From Argentina anserina (lineage: Eukaryota > Streptophyta > Magnoliopsida > Rosales > Rosaceae), in assembly GCF_933775445.1 (NCBI RefSeq), contig NC_065874.1:3615001-3679000 (forward strand): a stretch of DNA of 64,000 bases, read 5' to 3'. Below the pieces are notes generated by a model. The model had not been told where the DNA came from and did not search any database. It saw only the letters and a program-made list of their open reading frames with translations. Made by a program: the position numbers and the translations under genes. Positions 36,831 to 48,045 of the stretch are shown here, piece after piece. The number at the start of each line of letters is the position of its first letter. The stretch's first letter is position 1.

Positions 36831-39433
36831 TCAACGCTCAAGCTTCTGATATAGATCTGAAAGTGCACGATAGAGAGTGGCAGCCGCCGGTGGTTTAGGC
36901 AATGAGCCAAGGAGTATATCTGATGCATTCAGTGACTGGCTGCCATAAAATCGAGAATTCACCTGTGTGCGTGTGGTTACAATGCTGCCTTCAAGAGAAC
37001 ATCCAACAAATGCACCTGCAAACCAAATGGTGGGTGAAGTTGTATTTGATAAGAAATCAATAAAAGACGAAGAAACACATTCCGGAAGGTAGACATAATA
37101 CTGGAATTCAATATGAACACACCTTTACTACAGCTGTATGTATAACAAGCAGCGTAACCACCATCGCCGGTTCGAAAATCAGCTTCAGCTGCCCTTCCAA
37201 AGGGGCCAACTGCAGCACTCAAGCCAGCTCCTACTGACAGATGAGCATTACCACTGAATGTCTTTACAGCTTCATTTGTTCTCAAAATAATGATAAAGTC
37301 AGTCAACTCCCCTCCAGCCTGCAACAAGGAGGAAGTGGTACGTATCTTAAACACATAGATACATGGAAAACTGGAAAAAATAAATTTAAAAGGCTGGCCA
37401 TCATATTACGAACATCTAACAACTGTATTAAACAGATAATGTGACACAAAAATGCTCAATTGATAATCTAGATAGCAAAAGAGCAGTATTTTTGCAAAAA
37501 CCACATGTTCTTTGAAACTGTTGAGAATCGATGATTTTTCTCTGTACACATCTTGAATATAGTTTCTTCCTCCTATTAGAAAAGATATAAAGATAGTATA
37601 TTATCTGACAGATATTTACAATTGAAATAACTAAAAAAAATTAATACTTCACCTGCGCTCCCCATCCTACACCGAAGGTTGAAACAGCAGATGGAGGAGA
37701 CCAAGAGCCATCTTCTCTGCGAGCAACCACAAGTCCTGTGCCTATATTGTAGGTGACCATAACTCCAACTTTGACAGCAGTGATTATTGCAAGACCTTTC
37801 GCTTGTCTTAAAATGGCATCGGGAATTGACTTCTCAGGCTTTAGGGCACATACCTGTCCAATCAAATACATGAGGTACTTTCACTAATATTACATGTTAA
37901 TTTCCTAGTAACCAAATTCACGATTCTTCTGTATATTACGATCAGTGCAGGAACTAATTCTTGTAACATCATTAAACTAGACAACAGATATCTTGTAACA
38001 CAGTTTGGCAATTGTAGGTTTAACTCAAAAGTCTTTCAAAAAAAGTAGGCACTAGGTACCAAACATACACATTAAACAGTCTTGACACTCAAAAACTTGT
38101 ACCTTCTTATAAGCCTGGATTGCTATTGTCGACTTATATATCTCATACTCCATGGACCGTCCCCAAGGAATATTAACCCATGACCTTAAAGTGCTAAGGT
38201 CCGTGAGATCATGGGTTGGCACCTGAGCAGCATGACTTACTTGGTCCATTAAATGCGGCTGTACAGACTCAAGTCTTACACAACATACATCACAAACACG
38301 CTGAGGATCTGCAACCCGAAACTTTTTGGGCAACAGACTCCTTCCTTTGGAACAGTCACCGCAAAATATCCCTCCACAAAACCGACAGTGATGCCTAGAG
38401 CACATGATCGGATGAAACTGCGTGCCACAGAGCATGCAAGAAGATGCAGAACTATCGGCCAGCCACTTTGGCGGGTCAGCTTCCAGAATTTCGTGTACAT
38501 GAGCCAAGTTCGCATCTGTGAGTGTTTGTGCCATTTCCTGCCACGCTTGCTCTAGTAGCTTATCAGACATCCATGAAATACGACATCCATACAGATCAGG
38601 CGAAGCCAATGAACTCACTTTCCCACGAGCCGCAAGCAACATCTCCACCATCACATCCCACATGGTCATCTCCTTCTCACCATCAATAAACTGTTCCCAA
38701 CCCATGTCATTCTCGGGAAAGAACCCCCCATTTGCGTAAAAACCTTTCGACCACTCTTCATGATCCGTTTCCAACATGGGGGGAACAGAAACAGGTATCC
38801 AAACACCTGTCGTTTCATAATGTGGAGCATCATAATAAAAGTACTTCTTTTGCTCCGAGCGGCCGGCTGCTGATACCCCCTTATCCTTCCCATCTAGCTC
38901 ACATTCATCCTCTCTAGGTTCTGTCATTCTTGGGAAGTCACTATACTTATCCTCTGAATGATTTTTACCTTCTCTATCATCCTGTAATCCAAATAAACAA
39001 TACAATCCACCATTTTAGCTAATCCAAATTAGTAACAACTCGAACTATAAACAGTGAAAATTACAACCGGTAAAACAGACTAAAATGAATACATGAGCAA
39101 TTCAAGACTTAACTTTTACAGCTCCAATTTCCAATTTTTCTATACACAAATTTTCACTTGAATACTGAGACTTTATTATGATTCAACATCAAATACCTCA
39201 AGAAACCATCACCAAATTCCAATGCTACCCAAACAGAAATCCAAAAACTTACTTTACGAGATTAAAAATTCAACCTTTAATCCATAATTACAGAAACAAA
39301 CGAGAGTGAAAATTACCGGAGGGTATTGAACTTCCGAGTTGGGGGTGTCGTCGTGCAGCGAGAAGTCGGAAACCCTAGAAGAGAGAGTCTCGGGATCAAG
39401 TTCTGAATTGGGGCTGTGATGATCGCTGTCCAT
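36831..39433 (-). CDS. FYVE zinc finger plus SYLF (Ysc84) domain protein
   Basis: Five exons on the minus strand: 39433-39317, 38981-38103, 37853-37653, 37318-37123 and 37015-36831. All are GT-AG and in phase; total 525 residues. Residues about 210-280 form a FYVE finger: CMLCG, then the phosphoinositide-binding basic motif RHHCRFCG and CGDC, ending VCDVCCVRLE. The C-terminal third (about 333-525) is a SYLF/Ysc84 domain (KGLAIITAVKVG, GWGAQAGGELTDF, ending GSLPKPPAAATLYRALS). FYVE fingers bind phosphatidylinositol 3-phosphate on endosomes; SYLF domains bind lipids and, in yeast and animals, actin. A role at endosomes or the cytoskeleton follows by family; the plant protein (like At1g29800/At3g43230 from memory) is little studied. 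The start is the first Met (MDSDHHSPNSELD), acidic like family members. Confidence 0.92.
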
Positions 39434-40517
39434 TGAGTTCTAAACCTAATCGAGCTTTTGCTCTATGTTGATGTTGGGCATATAAGAAACATGAAGGAGA
39501 TTGATGGGAAGAGATGGATTGAGAAACCAGAGGTTTTGAGTAATCGGAGAAGAAGAGAGGGACTTCGGGTTAGGAAGATTGAAGAAGCCGTAGCCTGTAA
39601 TGGCGTGTGGGTCGGTCTTCGTCTCTTAAACGTTTCCCCTATCTACTATTATTGATTTTCCGAGTTTTTTTAGTTTATTTGGTTTATACTTCAAGAAAAT
39701 TGATTACAATTATAAAATTAAAAACTGTTACGTACGATACTCATTATTAGTACTTGATACAGTTGATAGTTAGAATCTGAGTGTTCAATATGTATGGTTG
39801 ATGTAGGTTAGAGTAGAAATTATTATATATACTTGTTACATATATCTAACGTGATGTATTTATTTAATGTTATTGATCTATTTTTTTATAATTATTTTTT
39901 ATTAGTTTTTATATGTAAATAATTTTTTTTATTTTTATCGCGTGCATGTTAATTATATCATGACGTAATATGATTGGCTGAGCACACCACATTGTAGTAC
40001 CACGTGGTGTGACAAGTACACAAAATAATTACTCTAAAACCATGTGGGTCTGAGCCATTTATTAACACTATTGTCGGAATTAGTGTAAGTTAGAATCGGG
40101 AGTGCTCAAACCATTCATGAACACTATTTACGTGTAGAGTAAAATCGGGAGTGTTCAACTGATTTATTGATACTGTGTTTATTTGTATTGAATAAGAATA
40201 TTTACTTGCTTCGTGGAGATTTAGAAGCATAACTTTGGATAAATTTCATCATTTCATGCATGGATAGATTATTTGAGTGAGTATGGTTATGATGTTCTAG
40301 GGTACCAAACCAAATTGTACCAGATATAAGTTAGTAAAAGAAACCAAAAAAAAAAATTGGGGATAAATAAGGGAGCAAACAGTAAAATTCAATTTTATCA
40401 GGGTCTGACAATTTTAGTAACTCTCACATTTTTGTCCGAACAAAAAATCATTGAACTCATCACTTCCAAACATCGCAACAAGCGACCCGGCGGAGACCAA
40501 ACTCCACACATCCTCCA
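39434..40517. other. Intergenic AT-rich region
   Basis: This is the upstream region of the FYVE-SYLF gene (rightward). At about 39,700-40,170, related segments containing AGAATCGGGAGTG and CTCAA recur two to three times, and a palindrome CCACGTGG lies at about 40000. It may be a decayed small transposon, but no terminal repeats or target duplication could be assigned. Confidence 0.4.
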
Positions 40518-40784
40518 ATGGCGGCAACCACCACCACCTCTGCCAAGACTTCAACTTCAGCTCCCAAACTCAAGAGCTTAACCTCACTCCTCCTACTCAT
40601 CCTCCTCTTCTCAACCACCTGCGGCGGATCTGCCAACCGGATCCGAGCTGGTAAGAACAACAATCAGATCCCGAGCTGCTGCGACATGTCGTTGGAAGAG
40701 CAGTGCTTCACCAAGTCCGATGCTCTCCGTTTGCCCCCTCAGGTCTTCACTTGCAAATTGATCCGTTTCAGTCAAAAATTTTGA
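40518..40784 (+). CDS. Possible small secreted Cys-containing protein
   Basis: An 88-codon ORF with Met followed by a Thr/Ser-rich stretch and a strongly hydrophobic run (LTSLLLLILLFSTTCGG), so a signal peptide or anchor is likely, then a short tail with SCCDMSLEEQCF. A CAG|GTCTTC junction at about 40743 could be a splice donor, in which case the last 14 residues are intron and further exons follow; I could not identify them. I do not recognise the family. It could be a real small secreted protein or the first exon of a longer gene. Confidence 0.4.
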   Translation: MAATTTTSAKTSTSAPKLKSLTSLLLLILLFSTTCGGSANRIRAGKNNNQIPSCCDMSLEEQCFTKSDALRLPPQVFTCKLIRFSQKF

Positions 40785-42362
40785 GCTACTGTTGTTAGTT
40801 GAGTTTGTTTAGTGACTTTCGTTGTTCAAAACTTCACTCGGAATCTGATTAGTATGTGTTGTTGTCTGTTCATTGAGTTATATATATACATCATTTTGGT
40901 TGATCATATGTGTTCATTGTGGTAAAGTTGCTATTCAGATGTGTACAATTTATTCAGCAGAATCCTAAATTTCATGTCTTTATTAGAGATAGTAGCACTT
41001 TGTGTGCAAAATTTGTGTTGTGGAGGGAGTTCTTCACATGGAAAGTTGGAAACTAAGTTACTGTAATGTGAGAGACTGAGAGATAGGCTGGTTAGCTGAG
41101 GACTTTGTTCTAGTAAAGACCCTGCATTGTAGGACTGTTAGTGATCGATGCTGTATAATGTTTGGATTTACAGCTCTTCTCTTGAAGATGCTGGACAGAT
41201 GAGTCATTGAGGACTCTGTTCTAGTGATCGATCTGTGGATTTCGTTTAGATGGGAGTTGAATCAGTTGATAGTTAAAGACGGTGTGAAAGATAGTTTTAG
41301 TTGAAGACTTTGTTGGAGGAAATAGTCTTCATTTCAGGGTTTTACAGCTCGCTCCCTTGTGAAGATGCTTGAGGGTTTTCATTTCCTTTAACTAAGCTAG
41401 AGTTTAGCCCTGCAGCAGCTAGCATGTAGCACCTGTTTGATAGGAGTTGATATGTTTGCACAGTTGAGGCATAGGATAGTGAATTAGTGATGCCAGTCAT
41501 GCCACAGATTATTACTTTAAGTCGTGTGGCATGATTTGAATCCGTGACCTTCCCCTCAGAATAAGTGACTTCTGTAGTCTTTGTGCACTCGTTGCGTTCA
41601 ATGTAGGAAGATGGAAGGGAGTCCTGATAGAAGTGACTGCTTGTATTGGTTATCTAATGCATAACTGAAACGAGGTTAGACTGAGGAATGTGCAAATCAC
41701 AGTGTCTTCTACATGGTTATAGACTTACAGTGTGGGATGGTTGCAGTTAGTTAAGCGGATAACCGAAAAGCATGTACAACAGAGTCAGAAACTAATTACA
41801 GTTTTGCTCCTGTGGAGGTTAGATTTTCTTCTTGCTCTAAAGACTTATCCAAGAAGTTACTCTGAGATCAGTAGGTGAATTAGAGCAGAAGAATGTGAGG
41901 TCCTCCACATATCCAGGGCTCTAAATGTGGATTCAGTAACAAATTCACAGTTTCCTAAATATAGCTACTGTTACACTTCTGCAGCACTAGCAGAGTAGCA
42001 GTGACTAGTTAAGATCTGATCAGCATCACAACTCCGCAAGCATATTTTCCTACTCGACAACTTAGTGCGAGACCAGCGCCAGAATCGGCAACTTAACTAG
42101 GGAGTTCTTCTACCTTAAGAACAAGTATTCTGTATATCTGATACACTATGTCACCACTCTAGTATTGAAGCAGACAATTCAATAGACAATACACAGATTC
42201 GACAATCCTGGCCTGAATCACAAATCAAACATCTTCCTTCAACCATAACCATAAAAGCTTTTTGTGACAAACTAATCTGAGGAACTCAAGAGTTCAAATC
42301 AAAATTGAACATACCTGTTCAACTTAACACAACAGAAAAAACAGAAGTGAAACAAATGAAAT
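40785..42362. other. Intergenic or intron/UTR sequence of unknown status
   Basis: About 1.6 kb without a convincing ORF. Several phrases (for example GGACTTTGTTCTAGT and GGACTCTGTTCTAGTGAT near 41,100 and 41,210) recur imperfectly, suggesting local duplication. It could be the intron or 3' UTR of the small secreted-protein candidate. Confidence 0.35.
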
Positions 42363-43238
42363 TCAGGTCTGCAAAGTATCCAATTCATCACCAATTTTGG
42401 TTCCACAATCCCCAAAAGCAGCAACATAGTGCTTCACAGCATCCCTCATATCCTCACATTGCTCCCGTTCAAAAAACTCCAACAACTTCCCCAGCTCCCG
42501 GTCCGCCATGTCATCCAAAAACGGTCGGACCGGCACCCCATTCTCCGGCTGAAGCGCGTAGGCGTTCGGATTATCATCCACAATCACCACGCGACTCAAA
42601 TCCCTCCCCAAACCAGACAAGTCCTTCACAAACTTCCCGTCCACCTCCTTACAAGAGTCGCGGTACAGGCGATGGGACACCACGCGCTTCCGGTCCAGCC
42701 GGTCCAGCACCAAAGAAGCGTACTCTCTCAGCCCCGCCGTGAACACCACCACCTCATACTTCTCGGCGAGCTTCTCCAGAAACTCGTCCACCCCGGGACG
42801 CTTGAGCACGTAGAAGTCCATCACCATGCCGTCAATCCTCGGCCGGACGACGAAGTCGTACTTCTCCGGCGGCGGTCCAGCCTGCGAATGCACCATGGTT
42901 TCATCGAGATCAAGCACAATCGTCTTCTTCTCCTGCGGCGGGAGCGGGCCGGGGAGGAACAGCGCGCGGCAGACCTGCGCTAGGGGCTCGGGTCGGATCG
43001 GGTCGGGCGCTACGGCGGTGGTTTTCTTGAGGATCTTGAAGCCTTTGCGGCGGTTGGGCGTGCTGACGCGCGCTAGCTTGTTGAAGAGCTTGATGAGGCG
43101 GCGCTGGCAAGTGATCAGCGAGGAGATTACGGCGGTGGAGGCGGCCGCAGCGGCTTTCTTGGCCGAGGAGCGGCGGTGGTGGTGGCGCTTGGTGGCGATC
43201 GACTTGGTTGGGCTTTTCTTCATGAATTTGGACACCAT
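42363..43238 (-). CDS. SCP1-like small CTD phosphatase (HAD superfamily), copy 1
   Basis: Intronless, 291 residues. The N-terminus is very basic and Ala-rich (KRHHHRRSSAKKAAAAAS), probably disordered or nuclear-targeting. The FCP1-type catalytic domain starts with the HAD motif DLDET at residues 110-114, whose first Asp forms the phospho-intermediate and second acts as acid. It continues with VVFTAGLREYASLVLDRLD, RDSCKEVDGKFVKDLSGLGR and the metal-binding VIVDDNPNAY. Relatives dephosphorylate Ser/Thr, classically on the RNA polymerase II tail. The substrate here is unknown. It is closely related to the gene at 46190-47263, in the same orientation. The coding sequence is GC-rich against AT-rich flanks. 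At5g45700 is the likely Arabidopsis counterpart (from memory). Confidence 0.92.
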   Translation of the reverse strand: MVSKFMKKSPTKSIATKRHHHRRSSAKKAAAAASTAVISSLITCQRRLIKLFNKLARVSTPNRRKGFKILKKTTAVAPDPIRPEPLAQVCRALFLPGPLPPQEKKTIVLDLDETMVHSQAGPPPEKYDFVVRPRIDGMVMDFYVLKRPGVDEFLEKLAEKYEVVVFTAGLREYASLVLDRLDRKRVVSHRLYRDSCKEVDGKFVKDLSGLGRDLSRVVIVDDNPNAYALQPENGVPVRPFLDDMADRELGKLLEFFEREQCEDMRDAVKHYVAAFGDCGTKIGDELDTLQT

Positions 43239-43375
43239 TTTTAGAAATCTAGAGAGAGAGAGAGGAGTTGCAGTGTTTGAAAAATGAGGGGTGAGTGGGA
43301 GTTTTAAAACTTAGGTTCGGTGCAACGGTCGTCAGAGTAGGTTCGTAACCGAAGCTAATGTTATGTTGATTTGTT

Positions 43376-45303
43376 CAAGGAAATCTCCCCGATATTTCCG
43401 ATATATACTCTAATATCTCATTTTTACAAAAAAATGATATATCTTAGGGGTAAATATCTTATTTTTTCCCGTATCTGCGATATTTCTCCGATAACATAAA
43501 ATATCTCCAATATTTCTCCGATATTTACGATATATCTTCGATATTTTAGAGAAATATTTGAAAATTTTCACTTAAAAAAATTTAACTCAATTTGAGGATG
43601 TCTGAAACTCTCATTGACATGGATTTTCTGATTAATGAATCACCTCGAGCCTCGAGGAATATAAAAAATAAGACTAGAAGAGTAGTCTTTTAATCAGCTA
43701 ATTTTCAATTTATCGTAAAAGATATTGAGAAGAGGAGTGAAAGTTCAAGTCTTAACTCTTAAAAGTCAAGCTATATCAGTGACTAGTACTCTCATTGACC
43801 TTCAGAGAATCCAAAATAAAGGGTCACAACATAGTGTCACACTCTCATGACGATCATAAGAGAATATCCAGAATTTTAGTAACAAATGTTCTCCTCGAGG
43901 AATATAGAAAGAGTAGTAATTTTTATCTTCTTGACGTCCTCTCAAAGGATATCTAGATAAGGAGTGTTCTCCTTGAGCACTATTGGGGAAAGTAAGAAAA
44001 CATGGGTCACATTGTAGTCTTTGTCTCATAGAAGTTCCCTCATACCTTCATAGATTGCTAGTAACCTGTGAACCTATCATGGAATGATGATAATACTGAA
44101 ATTTGACATGCGTATTTTAGCACAAACGACTTCCTCTTCTGCTTGTGAAAGAAAGTGGAGTACTTTTGCTCTTATTCATACAAAGAAAATGAACCGTCTT
44201 GCATATCAAAAGTTGGAAAAACTCGTATACTACTACTATAACACGAAGTTACGACTACGTGATAAACTAGCAAAGGATAATGTGATCAATGAAAACAATT
44301 ATATCGATCTACTTCATGTTGCTATGAACCACTTCAGAATGACATTGATCCTCTTCATGATTGGATTATGCATGTACACCTTGATGATGAAAATGACAAC
44401 CCTTCTCCACATGTCGTAGAAAATGTAACTGATTTTGGAATTGATGTAAACAAGGTATTATTTGATGAAGTTGGAGACCCGAGAGATGATTTTAATAATG
44501 CTAGTGTGTGGGGCGGTGTAGCAACTCTAGATAGTTCAGATAGTGATGATGATGATGGTGGTGGTGGTGGTAATGGTGATGGTAGTGGTGGAAGTCGACA
44601 AGGTGGTGTAGATACAAGGTTTGGATATGGACAATTTTATGTAGGTGGATAATTTGAGCAGTTTACTTGTGAAAGTAATTTTGATCATGCTACCCAAGAT
44701 GAGAATCATGGATCTAGAGCAGGCGGTCATGGTGCACAACAGAAAAATAGGTGCAGGAGGAGGACAAGAGGAGGACAAGAGGAGCCATTGATGATCAAAA
44801 TATTTCATCTGATGTTAGTTCAGTTGCCTTAAGTTTTGATTCTATCAGTTTAAGCACATAACACAGTGGGATGTCAAACGAATCACATGAAGTCAACTAT
44901 CAATCTGGTCATCCTATTTACAATTATGGTCAGTTTGAAGACGTTTATGATCAATTATCGAGTTGGGTTCATCCTTACTATCTCATTCTCGGAGAAACTA
45001 TTAGTAGCTCAAAAGAGATATATGACTATCATGTTAACCATTACAATTCGTACTATATGGCTCGTATGTCTTGGGCAAAGTATTGTAGTTTTGTTGACCA
45101 ACGTGCATCTTTTCAAGCACCTAGATCTTCTTTTTAGTACTAGATAAAATTAATAATGGTATTTGTTTGTATGTAATTCAATAATAAATAAATAAATAAT
45201 TTCGGAAGAGTAACGATATTTTTTTTCTAATATCCCCGATATATCCGATATCTCCCTTTTAAAAAAAACTATATATCTCCCGATACCGATATTTTGAACC
45301 TTG
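43376..45303 (+). mobile_element. Deleted hAT transposon with 8-bp target duplication
   Basis: It is bounded by identical 8-bp duplications GATTTGTT (43368-43375 and 45304-45311) and by short inverted ends CAAGG...CCTTG. Both ends are packed with subterminal CGATAT/TATCGG-type motifs (43385-43560 and 45209-45300), as in hAT elements. The interior keeps a transposase C-terminal (dimerisation) segment at about 44,090-44,340, and most of the transposase is missing. The element is about 1.9 kb, so it is an internal deletion derivative that would depend on a relative for movement. Confidence 0.87.
44084..44652 (+). pseudogene. hAT transposase C-terminal fragment
   Basis: The reading ILAQTTSSSACERKWSTFAL, followed by IHTKKMNRLAYQKLEKLVYY, is the conserved hAT C-terminal dimerisation domain of plant transposases (usual pattern SSSACERNWS). 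The next stretch shifts frame near 44,330-44,370 into an Asp- and Gly-rich tail (SSDSDDDDGGGGGNGDGSGG) encoded by a GGTGAT/GGTGGT repeat at about 44542-44600. The N-terminal zinc finger and the catalytic region are absent, so no active enzyme is made. Confidence 0.83.
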
Positions 45304-45311
45304 GATTTGTT

Positions 45312-46189
45312 TGGGTTCAGTTTTTGCTTCTTTTTTTTTTCCTTTTTTTTATTCCACTGAAAAATCGAGACAAAAGAGACCAAAATTGAAACATCAAATT
45401 ATGCTAATCTAATATAAATATACGTGTTCTAATATCAATTGAGAAGTTGTTGGAAAGACATGATTACTAAGAGAAATTTTTCAGTACTACCGTAGCACCA
45501 CGTGGTAATGCCTAGTGGTGTTTCATTCCAATCACAATTTTGTCTATACGATTTAATTAAAAAAGTTATATTTAAGTTATTTTGTCAAATACTATTTTAA
45601 GTTTCTTTCTAAAACCATATGCCCTACACTCTAATACCATAAATCTTAAAACCCTAAACTCTAAACTCTAAACTCAAATAATAAAAATATGTTAAATTAT
45701 AATTTTAATATAATAAATCCACGTGTCAAAATATAACAAATAATGAGGATGACTAGGCATTGTCATCAGGTATTACATTAACATATAAAAATTTATTTGA
45801 AGATTTGTAATAGATCACACAATAATTTTCCAAATAATGTAAACCAAAACCAAGATAGATTCACACGGTTAAGGTTATCAGCAATAAAAATGCTGCACAA
45901 GTGCTCAGGATCGAAGTGAGAGAATTTTGCAATTCTATTAGGATCAAACTAATAGGATCAACATGTAACAGTGTTTGATGATCTTTGTCTTAGTTTTTAA
46001 TTTACTTATTTCATGCATGGTGCATTTGAGGATCAGAAGTCAGAGATCGACTTGCTTGTATGATCGAGTTGTATCGTATTATGGTTTCAGAGGGTGAGGG
46101 GTGTCAATCTTATATTGAGGTGTACGTGGATAGAAGTCACAGGACCAACAATTTGTAAATTCAATGAAAAATCTATAAAAATTTTAACT
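45312..46189. other. Spacer with MITE-like relic and telomere-like repeats
   Basis: At about 45,480-45,770 an AT-rich stretch has roughly inverse-related ends sharing AATGCCTAG, and may be a decayed MITE. Within it, at 45,650-45,676, is a short run of CCCTAAACTCTAAACTC resembling degenerate telomere-type repeats. No gene is seen; the right part is the 3' UTR of copy 2 of the phosphatase. Confidence 0.4.
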
Positions 46190-47263
46190 CTATGCTTTCC
46201 ATAAAATTAGTAAGCATAAGATTACATTGATAATCATCAATATCAAAATACATAAGATCACCGTCTTGATCCAAGACTCCGTAGCTACTGGTTTTGCCGG
46301 TGGATAATAATCATGCAGATTAATCATGCAGCATGGTGTTGATGAATTACTGGTTGTTAATACCGGAACATTAGTAAACTTTCCATTCCCCGTCTCTAAT
46401 TCATCATCATCACCAGTCTCACTAGCACTGCTATCATCGTCGTTCAGGTCATCATCATCAGAAATCCTCCCGTCTCTATGAACATACTCCCTCACAGCAT
46501 CTCTAATGTCCTCATGAGACCCCTCGCTCTCAAAAAACATCAACAACTTCCTCAGCTCCCCGTCTGGCATGTCATATATGAACGGCCGGACTGGAATCCC
46601 ATTTTCCGGTTGGAGAACATACGAGTTGGGGTTATCGTCCACGATCACCACGCTCCGCAAGTCACGTCCCAAACCGGACAGGTCCTTCACCAACTTGCCG
46701 TTCACCTCCTTGCACGAGTCGCGGTAGAGGCGGTGGGATATGATCACGTCATGCCTATCCAGTCGGTCCAGCACGAGCGAGGCGTACTCTCTCATCCCCG
46801 CCGTGAACACCACCACCTCGTACTTCTCCGCAAGCTTTTGCAAAAATTGGTCAACTCCGGGACGTTTGATCACGTAGAATCTCATCTCGGTGCCATGAAT
46901 AATGGGACGGACGAGGAAGTCAAAGCGATTGGGCAAAGTGACCGAACTGTGCACCAGTGTTTCGTCCAGGTCGAGAAACACGGTTTTCTTCTCCGGTGAA
47001 GTTAACGGCGGGAGTGGGGGTCGTGTTGTTTGAGGTTCGGGTTCTGGAGTTTTAGTTTGCGTTGGGTTTAGGATCTCTAAGCTACCTTTATCGGTGACAA
47101 TGCTGGCAAGCATGACCTTCGAGGTGGTGGCTCCCTTCTGGTCTGAGAAGTTGCGGCGGTGGTGACGACGCCTTTTGCTGTGGTGGTTCTTCATGGCTAC
47201 ACAGTTGTTTTCCCTAATCATCATTATTTTGGACACCATTTTCTCTAAACTTTCAGTTGTCAC
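46190..47263 (-). CDS. SCP1-like small CTD phosphatase, copy 2, with C-terminal membrane anchor
   Basis: Intronless, up to 357 residues. A Met at residue 9 (47239, MVSKIMM) lines up with the start of copy 1 and may be the real start. A basic N-terminus (HHSKRRRHHRR) leads to a Pro-rich linker and the HAD domain with DLDET at 98-102, FTAGMREYASLVLDRLD, and VIVDDNPNSY. Unlike copy 1 it has a long acidic extension (SDDDDLNDDDSSASETGDDD) and ends in a strongly hydrophobic segment at about 329-355 (SWIKTVILCILILMIINVI) that reads as a tail anchor. The catalytic domain matches copy 1 over most of its length, so the two arose by duplication. A membrane-tethered form would act on substrates at the ER or nuclear envelope; this is inference. 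Confidence 0.9.
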   Translation of the reverse strand: MTTESLEKMVSKIMMIRENNCVAMKNHHSKRRRHHRRNFSDQKGATTSKVMLASIVTDKGSLEILNPTQTKTPEPEPQTTRPPLPPLTSPEKKTVFLDLDETLVHSSVTLPNRFDFLVRPIIHGTEMRFYVIKRPGVDQFLQKLAEKYEVVVFTAGMREYASLVLDRLDRHDVIISHRLYRDSCKEVNGKLVKDLSGLGRDLRSVVIVDDNPNSYVLQPENGIPVRPFIYDMPDGELRKLLMFFESEGSHEDIRDAVREYVHRDGRISDDDDLNDDDSSASETGDDDELETGNGKFTNVPVLTTSNSSTPCCMINLHDYYPPAKPVATESWIKTVILCILILMIINVILCLLILWKA

Positions 47264-48045
47264 TTGTCAGAGGATAGGAATTGAAACACTGAAATGTTTT
47301 GGGATCTGTTATGATTTTTCAGGAATGTTCGAAGGGTTTTTAAACTTTAGGTGATATGGTATTATGGTTAAGCCAAGTTCGGTTTGTTCTAGCGGCGGTT
47401 GCTTTGGTTCAACAGTGGTTTTATTGTTAAAGTCGGATCCATGCATTCAGGGTTTGGTTTTTGTTTTTTTTTTGTTCTTCTGTAATAGTCAAATCGCGTT
47501 CCATTTTCGTTTAGTTTTGCTTGACTAATAAACCTTCTATCATGTTTCAAAAAAAGAAAAACCTTTTATCAAAATTACATATATCGAAACTATAGATATA
47601 TATGAGTAACATCAATATATAAATTGGATACTGATTTCAGAAAGAGACACAACTAAATTTGTACTTCAATCCTTCAACGTTGTATTGTTGTAAGTTTTTC
47701 TAATTTTGAATAACCCAAACATAGGTTTTGGGTCATTTGGTATATATCAATATATATGACATAAATGTTGGCTTAGCTGATACAACTAATTAACATCTGC
47801 ATCTACTAGTAATAAGGCAGCTATCCTAAATAGTCTTATATAAGGACATTAATTAAGAAGACCACTAGAGAAATCCTTCCTTAATTTTCAAGATCGATCA
47901 ACAAGCAAATACTGTACATAACGTACATGATCATATATATACTACAACAATTAATAGAGCTGGTGAATATAGAACGGAACTAAAGACGCTTCTGGCTGGC
48001 ACACTGATCGATCGAAATGATAGAATATCAAGCTAGACTGCAAAC
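47264..48045. other. Upstream region of phosphatase copy 2
   Basis: Promoter and 5' UTR are at the left; AT-rich spacer follows, containing T-runs and TATATA tracts. No gene is seen, and I specifically found no NIP exon 5 here. Confidence 0.45.

Noticed and set aside
42305..43287. Several long ORFs on the plus strand opposite phosphatase copy 1
   Set aside because: They are antisense shadows of a GC-rich coding region; the minus-strand frame carries all conserved motifs.
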